Assembly (NCBI RefSeq): GCF_002095485.1 | Contig: NZ_MLFS01000010.1 | Span: 29,072-93,071, forward strand | Reading direction: 5' to 3' | From: Pantoea wallisii | GTDB lineage: Bacteria; Pseudomonadota; Gammaproteobacteria; Enterobacterales; Enterobacteriaceae | DNA: 64,000 nt | Shown here: positions 37,371 through 46,293 of the stretch, piece after piece | How the letters are laid out: every line of letters begins with the position of its first letter | How positions within the stretch are numbered: the first letter of the stretch is position 1 | Made by a program: the position numbers and the translations under genes | The notes under the pieces: model-generated | Told to the model about the DNA's origin: nothing | Seen by the model: only the letters and a program-made list of their open reading frames with translations | Database searches by the model: none

Positions 37371-38954
37371 ATGACAGAACGTCGTCTGCTGGCTGTGTTA
37401 ATGACAGCTGCGTTATTTATGCCCGGAGTGGCATCCTCTGCCTCTGATACTGACATGCTTCGTGCGTTTGGCGATGCGGCGCGAACACTGCCCCCGGCGC
37501 CAGTCGTCAGTGTGCCACCCAAACCCAAAGCTAAACCGGCACCAAAACCCGCTGCCGCACCCGATTATCAGGTTGAGGTGAAACGTCTGCAGGCGCGGAT
37601 TCAGCAACTGGAGAAGCAGCCTGCTGCGGTGCCCACAGTGAATCCGGATGAGGCGCTAAAAAAGCAGCTGGCGGCACGTGAAAAACAGATCGCCACGTTG
37701 AATGCGCAACAGCAGCAGCAGGAGAGCCAGATTTCTAAGCTGACAGCGGCGTTAACAGCAGCACAGCAACAGCAAAATGCCGATCGTGTTGAGGTGAAGA
37801 AGCAGCTGGATGCGGCGAAAACAGCAGCACAACGTCACGATGAAGCCATGAAAAATCAGCAGGCAGAAAGTGATAAAAACCGGGCTGCTTTCAAGGTGGA
37901 AAACGAGAAAAAGCTAACGGCAGAGCTGGCAGCAAACGATAAAAAACTGGCCGCGCTCCAGGCGGAGAGCCAGCAAAAGCTCACGGAGCAGCAAGCGGTA
38001 AGCGACAAAAAACTGGCCGCGCTCCAGGCGGAGAGCCAGCAGAAGCTCACGGAACAGCAAGCGGTAAGCGACAAAAAACTGGCCGCGCTTCAGGCGGAGA
38101 GCCAGCAAAAGCTCACGGAACAGCAAGCGGTAAGCGATAAAAAGCTGGCCGCGCTCCAGACGGAGAGCCAGCAGAAGCTCACTGAGCAGCAAGCGGCAGG
38201 CGACAAAAAACTGGCTGCTCTGCAATCGCAGCAGCAGGAGAGCCTGAAACAGCTTGCTGAGCTTAATGCCGGAAAACAGCAGCAGGCTATCACCATTGCC
38301 AGCCTGACTGCCGATCTTGCGGCGGCCCAAAAGCGGCCTGCGGCGGCGGCTGAGCCCGCTGAACCCAAAAGTGATGCCGAGCGTGATGGTTATACGCTGG
38401 GCCAGTTTATTGCCAGCAATGCGGTCGTACAGCTACAGATGGTGAAAGATATTGGGTTAAAAATCAGTATGGATCAGCTGATTGCCGGTTTAACGACGCA
38501 GCTAAAAACCGGTGACTCCGCACTGGCGGGTGAGGAGATGGCCCGTCGCTATGCGGCTATGCAGCAATCCATCAGTAAAGGGTTAAATACGCTGGTCGCG
38601 AAAGGTTATGCCCAGCTGGATAAGCAGGTAGCAAAACGTAAAGTGTTACAGGCCGGGCAGGGTATGCGCTGGTTCGCAGTCAAGCCGGTAAAAACAAAAC
38701 TGATTCCTGATCAGCAGGTAGCGGTAACGGTGAAAGTCAGTACGCTGGGCGGCAAGGTTATTAATGACTTCGCCGATGACACCGTACCGTTCAATAACAG
38801 CCTGCCGCCGTTGTTACACGAGGGCATGGCGCTGACCGGCAGAGGCGGTGCCATAGAGGGCTGGGCGCTGGCAAAAGATATTTACGAACGCGAACCGTTG
38901 CCGCCATGGGTTACGCCGTACGATATTATTCATTACGAGCTGGCGATCAAATAA
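37371..38954 (+). CDS. Exported coiled-coil protein with degenerate FKBP-type isomerase domains
   Basis: A 527-residue envelope protein. The ATG at 37371 follows GGAG; residues 1-23 form a signal peptide. A Pro/Lys/Ala linker (about 45-65) leads to a long coiled coil (about 70-330) rich in Gln, Lys and Ala. Within it, residues 190-277 are four exact-length 22-residue repeats beginning DKKLAALQAESQQKLTEQQ. The C-terminal part resembles an FKBP N-terminal dimerisation domain (GYTLGQFIASNAVVQLQ, LKISMDQLIAGL) followed by a shortened FKBP fold (IEGWALAKDIYEREPLPP). Most residues of the FKBP pocket seem to be missing, so it is probably a scaffold rather than an active isomerase. Confidence 0.72.
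   Translation: MTERRLLAVLMTAALFMPGVASSASDTDMLRAFGDAARTLPPAPVVSVPPKPKAKPAPKPAAAPDYQVEVKRLQARIQQLEKQPAAVPTVNPDEALKKQLAAREKQIATLNAQQQQQESQISKLTAALTAAQQQQNADRVEVKKQLDAAKTAAQRHDEAMKNQQAESDKNRAAFKVENEKKLTAELAANDKKLAALQAESQQKLTEQQAVSDKKLAALQAESQQKLTEQQAVSDKKLAALQAESQQKLTEQQAVSDKKLAALQTESQQKLTEQQAAGDKKLAALQSQQQESLKQLAELNAGKQQQAITIASLTADLAAAQKRPAAAAEPAEPKSDAERDGYTLGQFIASNAVVQLQMVKDIGLKISMDQLIAGLTTQLKTGDSALAGEEMARRYAAMQQSISKGLNTLVAKGYAQLDKQVAKRKVLQAGQGMRWFAVKPVKTKLIPDQQVAVTVKVSTLGGKVINDFADDTVPFNNSLPPLLHEGMALTGRGGAIEGWALAKDIYEREPLPPWVTPYDIIHYELAIK
37938..38201 (+). repeat. Four tandem 66-bp repeats inside the coiled-coil gene
   Basis: Units start at 37938, 38004, 38070 and 38136, each 66 bp and nearly identical, followed by a decayed fifth unit from 38202. 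Each encodes one 22-residue coiled-coil turn set. In-frame recombination could change the copy number and the length of the rod. Confidence 0.9.
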
Positions 38955-38966
38955 TCGCCCGCTCCC

Positions 38967-38998
38967 CTTACCGGGTGCTGCACCCTTCACCCGGTAAG
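38967..38998 (+). other. Stem-loop after the coiled-coil gene
   Basis: CTTACCGGGTG and CACCCGGTAAG are perfect 11-base arms with a ten-base loop. No T-run follows, so it is a possible rho-assisted transcript end or stability element. Confidence 0.5.
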
Positions 38999-39163
38999 TA
39001 TTCGCGCAGTGCGCCATGAGCGCTGCGCTGATCCCCTTTCCCGCATGATTTTCTTCTGTGCTATACCGCACGGCATTGATTTTCACCTTTCCAGGCCGCA
39101 TGTTAATAAAATTGCGCCGCGCAAGCGCGCGCCGCCCACTCACACGATGAAAGGACTGCGCTT

Positions 39164-41205
39164 ATGACCAATCCGTTGCTCACGCCATTTACCCTACCGC
39201 CTTTTTCCGCCATCAAGCCTGAACATGTGGTTCCAGCCGTGACCGAAGCGCTGAACGACTGTCGCGCCGCGGTTGAGCGCGTGGTAGCCCAGGGTGCGCC
39301 TTACAGCTGGGAGAACCTGGTGCAGCCGCTGGCGGACGTTGACGATCGCCTCGGCCGCATTTTTTCACCCGTCAGCCATCTGAACTCGGTGAAAAACAGC
39401 CCGGAGCTGCGTGCGGCCTATGAGCAGACGCTGCCGCTGCTGTCGGAGTACAGCACCTGGGTGGGACAGCACGAGGGCCTTTATCAGGCGTACCGTAACC
39501 TGAAAGAGGGCGACAACTACGCCGCGCTGGATATCGCGCAGAAAAAAGCCGTGGATAACAGCCTGCGTGATTTTGAGCTGTCGGGTATCGGCCTCGATAA
39601 ACAGAAGCAGCAGCGCTACGGTGAAATCGCGGCACGTCTTTCAGAGCTGGGCTCAAGCTATAGCAACAACGTGCTCGATGCCACCATGGGCTGGAGCAAG
39701 CTGATTACCGATGAGGCCGAGCTGGCCGGCATGCCGGAAAGCGCCCTGGCGGCGGCGAAAGCGCAGGCCGAAGCTAAAGAGCAACAGGGCTGGCTGCTGA
39801 CGCTGGATATCCCGAGCTATCTGCCGGTGATGACCTACTGCGACAACGCCGCGCTGCGTGAAGAGATGTATCGCGCTTACTCTACTCGCGCGTCCGATCA
39901 GGGCCCGAACGCCGGTAAGTGGGATAACGGCCCAATCATGGCGGAAGAGCTGGCGCTGCGCCACGAGCTGGCACAGCTGCTGGGCTTTGACTCCTTTGCG
40001 GACAAATCGCTGGCCACCAAGATGGCGGAGAGCCGGCACAGGTGATCGATTTCCTGAACGATCTCGCCAAACGCGCCCGTCCGCAGGGTGAAAAAGAGCT
40101 GGCTCAGCTGCGCGCGTTTGCGAAAAAAGAGTTTGGCGTCGAGGAGATGAATCCATGGGATCTGACCTACTACGGTGAGAAACAGAAACAACATCTCTAT
40201 ACCATCAGCGATGAGCAGCTGCGCCCCTACTTCCCGGAAGAGCGTGCCGTCAGCGGTCTGTTTGAAGTGGTCAAACGCATTTACGGAATTACCGCCAAAG
40301 AGCGTAAAGATGTCGATGTTTACCATCCTGACGTGCGCTTCTTCGATCTGTTCGATGAAACGGGCGAACTGCGCGGCAGCTTCTATCTCGATCTGTATGC
40401 GCGCGAACACAAGCGCGGCGGGGCGTGGATGGATGATTGTGTCGGGCAGATGCGTAAAGCCGATGGCAGCCTGCAGAAGCCGGTGGCCTATCTGACCTGC
40501 AACTTCAACCGTCCGGTACAGGGCAAACCTGCGCTGTTCACCCATGATGAAGTGATCACGCTGTTCCATGAGTTCGGCCACGGTCTGCACCATATGCTGA
40601 CGCGCATTGAAGCGCCGGGCGTGTCGGGCATCAGCGGTGTGCCGTGGGATGCGGTCGAGCTGCCAAGCCAGTTTATGGAGAACTGGTGCTGGGAGCCGGA
40701 AGCGCTGGCCTTTATCTCTGGTCACTACGAAACCGGAGAGCCGCTGCCGAAAGCGCTGCTGGATAAAATGCTGGCAGCGAAAAACTACCAGGCTGCGCTG
40801 TTTATCCTGCGCCAGCTGGAGTTCGGACTGTTCGATTTCCGCCTGCACACCGAGTTTAACCCGGAAGAGGGCGCGAAAATCCTCGAGACCCTGCGTGAAG
40901 TGAAGAAGCAGGTTGCCGTGGTACCGGCTCCGGAGTGGGGACGTTTCCCGCATGCGTTTAGCCACGTGTTTGCCGGAGGTTACGCCGCCGGTTACTACAG
41001 CTATCTGTGGGCGGACGTGCTGGCGGCTGATGCGTACTCGCGCTTCGAAGAGGAGGGTATCTTTAACCGTCAAACCGGTCAGTCCTTCCTCGATAACATC
41101 CTGACGCGCGGGGGCTCCGAAGAGCCGATGGAGCTGTTCAAACGCTTCCGTGGACGTGAACCGCAGCTGGATGCCATGCTGGAACACTACGGAATTCAGG
41201 GATAA
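39164..41205 (+). pseudogene. prlC: Oligopeptidase A, frameshifted as read
   Basis: A zinc M3 peptidase that degrades signal peptides and short peptides in the cytoplasm. The first frame runs from 39164 (MTNPLLTPFTLPPFSAIKPEH) to AESRHR-stop at 40045. The second resumes as VIDFLNDLAKRARPQGEKEL and runs to 41205. With one more C at 40033-40034 the junction reads MAESPAQVIDFL, exactly the family sequence. The span is one base short of 681 codons; E. coli PrlC/OpdA has 680 residues. The zinc site HEFGHGLHHML is intact in the second part. The break lies in a short C-run, so a sequencing error is likely. Confidence 0.93.
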
Positions 41206-41213
41206 GCCTGGTT

Positions 41214-41963
41214 GTGAACATTGGTCTGATTGACGAGACAGGCACCGGTGACGGTGCCTTATTGCATCTGGCGCAGCGCTGGGGGCTGGAGCAGGACGAC
41301 AGCGCCACGCTGGCGCTGGTGCTGACGCCGGAGCATCTGGAGCTGCGCAAGCGGGATGAGCCGAAGCTCGGCGGTATCTTTGTTGATTTTGTCTCCGGCG
41401 CGATGGCGCACCGGCGCAAATTTGGCGGCGGGCGCGGCGAAGCGGTGGCGAAAGCCGTGGGCATTAAGGGCGATTATCTGCCCGATGTGATTGATGCCAC
41501 TGCGGGCCTCGGGCGTGATGCTTTTGTGCTGGCAGCCCTGGGCTGCCGCGTGCGTATGCTGGAGCGCCATCCGGTGGTGGCCGCGCTGCTGGAGGATGGT
41601 TTACGGCGCGGTTACGAAGACGCAGAGATTGGCGGCTGGCTGCGTGAGCGGCTGACGCTGCTGCATGTGGCAAGCCAGCAGGCGCTGAGTGAGCTCGCAC
41701 CGGCGCCGGATGTGGTCTATCTCGATCCGATGTACCCGCATCGCCAGAAAAGCGCGATGGTGAAGAAGGAGATGCGGGTGTTTCAGTCGCTGGTCGGGCC
41801 GGATGAAGATGCCGATGCGCTGCTGGAGCCGGCGCGCCGTCTGGCGAAGAAGCGTATCGTGGTAAAACGTCCGGATTATGCGCCGCCGTTAGCCGGCGTC
41901 GTCACGCAATCTGCAGTTGTGACCAAAAGTCACCGCTTCGATATCTATCCACCGCTGGTGTGA
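41214..41963 (+). CDS. rsmJ: 16S rRNA m2G1516 methyltransferase RsmJ
   Basis: A 249-residue SAM-dependent enzyme that methylates G1516 of 16S rRNA. It starts with GTG at 41214, eight bases after prlC, and the two are probably one operon, as in E. coli. The SAM motif is [16 protein letters not shown] (about 92-107) and the catalytic loop is [15 protein letters not shown]. The N-terminal [19 protein letters not shown] is typical of the family. Confidence 0.94.
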   Translation: MNIGLIDETGTGDGALLHLAQRWGLEQDDSATLALVLTPEHLELRKRDEPKLGGIFVDFVSGAMAHRRKFGGGRGEAVAKAVGIKGDYLPDVIDATAGLGRDAFVLAALGCRVRMLERHPVVAALLEDGLRRGYEDAEIGGWLRERLTLLHVASQQALSELAPAPDVVYLDPMYPHRQKSAMVKKEMRVFQSLVGPDEDADALLEPARRLAKKRIVVKRPDYAPPLAGVVTQSAVVTKSHRFDIYPPLV

Positions 41964-41972
41964 TTCACTGCG

Positions 41973-42035
41973 GGCGGCCCTGACGGGTTGCCCCTACAGC
42001 TGATTTTCGTCGTGGCGACCCGTCAGGGCCGCCAG
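41973..42035. repeat. Intergenic palindrome, family A
   Basis: GGCGGCCCTGACGGGT on the left and its inverted copy on the right enclose a loop of about 20 bases. The right 24 bases (42012-42035) are identical to 8860-8883. It lies between the convergent rsmJ and uspA, where E. coli has dtpB. Confidence 0.75.
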
Positions 42036-42051
42036 AAAACGGTGTCACACT

Positions 42052-42489
42052 TTACGCATCTTCCTCATCGCGCAGCGGCACAATCAGCATATCGATATGC
42101 ACGGTATTGATCAGCTGGCGCGCCGATGACATCAGCTTGCTCCAGAAATCCTGGTGGTGACCACATACCACCAGATCCACGTCATACTTCTTAATTGCAT
42201 CGACCAGCACCTGGCCGAGATCGCCGCTACCGCTCAGGGTTTCACCAATCGGATAACCGGCATTGGTGGAAAGCTCGCGCAGTGCGGTATGCGTCTCTTC
42301 AGAAATCCGCTTCTGCATATCGCCAAGGTTAACGTCAATCAGTCCGGTATAGAGATCTGAATAATTCACATCCACGTGAATCAGGGAGATTTTTGCATCG
42401 TAAGGCCGGGCCAGCGACACGGCTTTATCAACCAGCAACTGGCTTTCCGGGGAAAGGTCTACTGCAATCAGGATGTGTTTATAAGCCAT
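42052..42489 (-). CDS. uspA: Universal stress protein A
   Basis: A 145-residue cytoplasmic protein of the single-domain Usp fold, made during growth arrest and stress. It begins [20 protein letters not shown] and contains the run [18 protein letters not shown] and the end STDMLIVPL-like [14 protein letters not shown]. It lacks the full ATP-binding G-2x-G-9x-G(S/T) motif, as E. coli UspA does. AAGGAG precedes the ATG. It diverges from uspB across 420 bp, as in E. coli. Confidence 0.95.
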   Translation of the reverse strand: MAYKHILIAVDLSPESQLLVDKAVSLARPYDAKISLIHVDVNYSDLYTGLIDVNLGDMQKRISEETHTALRELSTNAGYPIGETLSGSGDLGQVLVDAIKKYDVDLVVCGHHQDFWSKLMSSARQLINTVHIDMLIVPLRDEEDA

Positions 42490-42909
42490 GATAAAACTCC
42501 TTTCTCAAGATTCAGGGCAACCCGAATACGTGCCATTAAGGCGGGCGTTGTCCTTTGCGCAATGGCGATGCTGCGCCACCAACCACAATTTATGCCATGC
42601 AGGCGGTTTATTGTTATATCCCGAGTATAGCCAGAGTGGTCAACAAATGCTGCAAAGCGCAGCCCGGCTGTGAAGCAGATCATGGCTTATTATGCTTTTC
42701 ACACCGGTTGAATAACTCTCTTCGCTGGAAATAATTTGAACAGATCTCCTACACTGAAAATGAGTGCCACAGCCATCCGGGCTACGCGCTCAGGTTCGCA
42801 TAACAACAATGCAATTCGATTCATCTGTGGCTGGCTTTTTCCCGTGGGACGTCTGCAGCTCTTCCCCGCTGCATGCACTGTCATTGCGGCTCCAGCCGGG
42901 AGGGGGAAT
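42490..42909. other. Divergent uspA-uspB control region
   Basis: 420 bp holding the promoters of both stress genes. Upstream in-frame extension of uspB was rejected because GGAGGGGG lies directly before 42910. I see no definite operator. Confidence 0.5.
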
Positions 42910-43245
42910 ATGATCAGCACTATCGCGCTTTTTTGGGCTCTGTGTGTGGTTTGTCTGGTGAATATGGCGCGTTATTTCTCTTCTTTGCGCTCACTCTTAG
43001 CGGTACTGCGTGGCTGCGATCCGCTGCTCTATCAGTATGTCGATGGCGCAGGGTTCTTTACCTCGCACGGTCAGCCGAGCAAGCAGGTACGGCTGGTACG
43101 TTACATCTGGGAGAAGCGCTACCGTGACCATCATGATGATGAATTCATTCGTCGTTGTGAGCGCGTGCGCGGCCAGTTCGTGCTGACCAGCGGGCTCTGT
43201 TTTCTGGTCGTCATTAGCCTGATTGCGATGGCGATCTGGCAGTAA
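42910..43245 (+). CDS. uspB: Universal stress protein B
   Basis: A 111-residue protein with two membrane helices (about 5-21 and 93-109) and a charged central part. The stretches [33 protein letters not shown] and [20 protein letters not shown] match E. coli UspB. In E. coli it depends on sigma S and supports survival in stationary phase and in ethanol. The ATG is preceded by a very strong ribosome site. Confidence 0.93.
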   Translation: MISTIALFWALCVVCLVNMARYFSSLRSLLAVLRGCDPLLYQYVDGAGFFTSHGQPSKQVRLVRYIWEKRYRDHHDDEFIRRCERVRGQFVLTSGLCFLVVISLIAMAIWQ

Positions 43246-43263
43246 CGACCGGCTTACGGGCAT

Positions 43264-43295
43264 AAAAAAGGGCGACATCGCTGTCGCCCTTTTTC
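43264..43295. terminator. Bidirectional terminator between uspB and pitA
   Basis: GGGCGAC (43270-43276) pairs with GTCGCCC (43283-43289), flanked by a run of As on the left and Ts on the right, so it works for both convergent genes. Confidence 0.92.
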
Positions 43296-43309
43296 CGTAT
43301 CACTAAAAT

Positions 43310-44809
43310 TTAGATAATCTTCAGCGCAATCCAGTAGAGCGAACCAGAAAGCAAAATACACACTGGCAGGGTAAACACCCATGCCATGGCAATGCTTTTG
43401 ATAGTACGGCTCTGCAATCCACCGCCGTCTACCAGCATCGTACCGGCAACGGAAGAGGAGAGGATATGCGTGGTCGAAACCGGCATTCCGGTGTAGCTGG
43501 CAATACCGATTGAGACCGCCGCCGTGACCTGAGCCGACATGCCCTGTGCGTAGGTCATGCCTTTTTTACCGATCTTCTCACCGATGGTGGTCGCCACACG
43601 ACGCCAGCCAATCATGGTACCGATGCCGAGCGCCAGCGCCACGGCAACAATGATCCATACCGGCGCATACTCCACCGTACCCAGCAGATCGCCTTTCAGC
43701 TTGCTGAGGAAGCGCTTATCGTCGGCGCTGGTTTCCGGCAGCTTGGCGGCTTTGTCAGCGGTATCAGAAATGCACATCAACAGGCGACGCATCTGGCTGC
43801 GCTGGTCAACCGTCAGCTGATCGTAACTGTTCAGATTGGTCAGCAGCTGCTGCGCGCGGTCAATTGCCTGCAGCGCGCGGGCGCTATCACAGTGGAACTC
43901 CTGTGGACCCCCTACCGACTCTTCCGGCGTTGGGACCACTGGCGGTGCCATCTGAATGATATGCGTCAGCGACTCATTGTGCTGCTGATAATACTGCTCC
44001 AGATGATTCACCGCGTCACGCGTCCGGGTGATGTCATAGCCAGAGGCATTCATGTTAACCACAAAGCCCGCCGGCGCGACGCCGATCAGTACCAGCATAA
44101 TCAGGCCAATACCTTTCTGACCATCATTTGCGCCGTGTGAATAGCTGACGCCAATCGCCGAGACGATCAGCGCGATGCGCGTCCAGAACGGTGGCTTTTT
44201 CTTGCCATCGATCTTTTCACGGTCGGCCGGTGTCATATGGATGCGGGCACGCTTGGTGGTACCGCTCCAGTAGCGACGCAGCAGGAAAATCAGACCGCCT
44301 GCAATGGCCAGCCCAACAATCGGTGACAGAATGAGTGACAGGAAAATATTCAGGACTTTCGGCAGGTTGAGTGCATCAACCACTGAAGTACCGGTCATTA
44401 GCGCATTGGTGAGACCAATACCGATAATGGCACCAATCAGGGTATGCGAACTGGAAGCCGGTAAACCGAGATACCAGGTACCCAGATTCCAGATAATCGC
44501 CGCCAGCAGCATAGAGAACACCATGGCGAGACCGTGTGCCGAACCAACATTCAGTAGCAGATCGGTTGGCAACATATGCACGATGGCATACGCCACGCTC
44601 AATCCGCCAAGCAATACACCAAAGAAATTGAACACACCGGCCATCACAACCGCCAGTTGCGCCCGCATCGCACGGGTGTAAATGACTGTAGCGACCGCGT
44701 TGGCAGTGTCGTGGAAACCGTTGATTGCTTCGTAAAACAATACAAACAGCAGAGCAAGAACCAATAACAGGCCGGTGCTTAGGTCAAGACCAGCAAACAG
44801 ATGTAGCAT
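43310..44809 (-). CDS. pitA: PitA low-affinity phosphate transporter
   Basis: A 499-residue inner-membrane symporter that moves metal-phosphate with protons. The start at 44809 ([13 protein letters not shown]) matches E. coli; the frame is open 18 codons further. Both PiT signature repeats are present: [21 protein letters not shown] near residue 25 and [17 protein letters not shown] in the middle. A hydrophilic cytoplasmic loop of about 100 residues follows the second, then [15 protein letters not shown]. The loop sequence is divergent, but its length is normal. Confidence 0.95.
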   Translation of the reverse strand: MLHLFAGLDLSTGLLLVLALLFVLFYEAINGFHDTANAVATVIYTRAMRAQLAVVMAGVFNFFGVLLGGLSVAYAIVHMLPTDLLLNVGSAHGLAMVFSMLLAAIIWNLGTWYLGLPASSSHTLIGAIIGIGLTNALMTGTSVVDALNLPKVLNIFLSLILSPIVGLAIAGGLIFLLRRYWSGTTKRARIHMTPADREKIDGKKKPPFWTRIALIVSAIGVSYSHGANDGQKGIGLIMLVLIGVAPAGFVVNMNASGYDITRTRDAVNHLEQYYQQHNESLTHIIQMAPPVVPTPEESVGGPQEFHCDSARALQAIDRAQQLLTNLNSYDQLTVDQRSQMRRLLMCISDTADKAAKLPETSADDKRFLSKLKGDLLGTVEYAPVWIIVAVALALGIGTMIGWRRVATTIGEKIGKKGMTYAQGMSAQVTAAVSIGIASYTGMPVSTTHILSSSVAGTMLVDGGGLQSRTIKSIAMAWVFTLPVCILLSGSLYWIALKII

Positions 44810-45049
44810 AAACGTTACGCCATTTTGGAGGACATGAACGCGGCGCATTATCTGCGACAACATGCGCCCTGGGAAAGGAAAATATAGTCCTTTTTTGTCT
44901 TAAATTTGTCACTGGTCGATGATAATCAGGTAAAAAGGTCGAAAAATGAGCGAGTTACAATATGAAACATTTACGGCATTTTTTTGACGCTGGCGTGAAA
45001 AGCCGCATATCTCTACAATCAGCGCCTTTCAATCAGGTGGGTTACGGCA

Positions 45050-46234
45050 GTGGAAAAGTTTGACGTTATCATTATTGGTGCAGGCGCGGCCGGCATGTTC
45101 TGCGCGGCGCAGGCCGGGCAACGGGGTCGCCGCGTGCTGCTACTGGATAACGGTAAAAAAGCCGGGCGCAAGATCCTGATGTCCGGCGGCGGCCGCTGCA
45201 ACTTCACCAATCTCTACACCGAGCCGGCAGCCTACCTGTCGGAAAATCCGCACTTCTGCAAATCGGCGCTGGCGCGCTATACCCAATGGGACTTCATCGA
45301 TCTGGTGAACCGTCACGGCATTGCGTACCACGAGAAAACGCTCGGCCAGCTGTTCTGTGATGACTCCGCACAGCAGATTGTTGATCTGTTACTGAAAGAG
45401 TGTGAAGCCGGGCAGGTCACGCTGCGTCTGCGCAGTGAAGTGCTGAGCGTGGAGCGCGATGCGCAGGGCTATACGCTGCAGCTCAACGGCACGCAGGTAC
45501 AGGCGGAAAAGCTGGTGATCGCCAGCGGCGGTTTGTCGATGCCGGGCCTGGGGGCAACGCCGTTCGGCTATAAAGTCGCGGAGCAGTTCGGCCTGCAGGT
45601 CTTCCATACGCGCGCCGCGCTGGTGCCTTTTACGCTGCATAAACCGCTGCTGGAGCAGCTCAACACGCTGTCTGGCGTGGCGCTGCCCACCACCATTACC
45701 GCACAGGATGGCACGCTATTTAAAGAGGCGATGCTGTTTACTCACCGCGGCTTGTCCGGTCCGGCGGTGCTGCAGATCTCCAGCTACTGGCAGCCGGGCG
45801 AGTTCATCACCATCAACCTGTCGCCTGAAACCTCGCTGGATGACTTCATTAAGGTACAGCGTGAAGCCCATCCGAACCTCAGCCTGAAGAATAGTCTGGC
45901 GAAAATCCTGCCGAAGCGGCTGGTGGAAGTGTTACAGGAACTGAAACAGATTCCGGACGTCACGCTGAAGCAGCTTAACAGCAAGCAGCAGGCGGAGCTG
46001 GTGAACACGCTGCATCAGTGGCGCGTGCAGCCAAACGGCACCGAAGGTTATCGCACGGCGGAAGTGACGCTGGGTGGTGTAGACACCACGCTGCTCTCCT
46101 CAAAAACCATGGAAGCGCGTGATGTACCCGGGCTCTACTTTATTGGTGAAGTGGTGGATGTTACCGGCTGGCTCGGTGGCTATAACTTCCAGTGGGCGTG
46201 GAGCTCGGCGTGGGCGTGCGCGCAGGCGTTGTGA
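45050..46234 (+). CDS. yhiN: YhiN-family flavoprotein oxidoreductase
   Basis: A 394-residue HI0933-type FAD protein of unknown reaction. The start is GTG. The FAD motif is IIIGAGAAGMFCAAQAGQRG, followed by AGRKILMSGGGRCNFTN. The second nucleotide part has LVIASGGLSMPGLGATPFGY, and the end is GLYFIGEVVDVTGWLGGYNFQWAWSSA. All match the YhiN family. It diverges from pitA, as in E. coli. Confidence 0.9.
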   Translation: MEKFDVIIIGAGAAGMFCAAQAGQRGRRVLLLDNGKKAGRKILMSGGGRCNFTNLYTEPAAYLSENPHFCKSALARYTQWDFIDLVNRHGIAYHEKTLGQLFCDDSAQQIVDLLLKECEAGQVTLRLRSEVLSVERDAQGYTLQLNGTQVQAEKLVIASGGLSMPGLGATPFGYKVAEQFGLQVFHTRAALVPFTLHKPLLEQLNTLSGVALPTTITAQDGTLFKEAMLFTHRGLSGPAVLQISSYWQPGEFITINLSPETSLDDFIKVQREAHPNLSLKNSLAKILPKRLVEVLQELKQIPDVTLKQLNSKQQAELVNTLHQWRVQPNGTEGYRTAEVTLGGVDTTLLSSKTMEARDVPGLYFIGEVVDVTGWLGGYNFQWAWSSAWACAQAL

Positions 46235-46245
46235 AGTGAGGACTG

Positions 46246-46278
46246 AAAAACGCCTTCGGCCTCAAGAGGATGAAGGCG
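46246..46278 (-). terminator. Terminator of the autotransporter-barrel gene
   Basis: CGCCTTC and GAAGGCG (46251-46257 and 46272-46278) form a seven-base stem; on the minus strand it is followed by TTTTT. Confidence 0.65.
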
Positions 46279-46293
46279 GAAGGGCGTATGCGG

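Noticed and set aside
37938..38201. Tandem repeats considered as a CRISPR array
   Set aside because: The units are contiguous 66-bp copies without spacers and are in frame with the protein.
39898..41187. 429-residue minus-strand open frame opposite prlC
   Set aside because: Antisense shadow of the second half of prlC, which has an intact HEFGH zinc motif.
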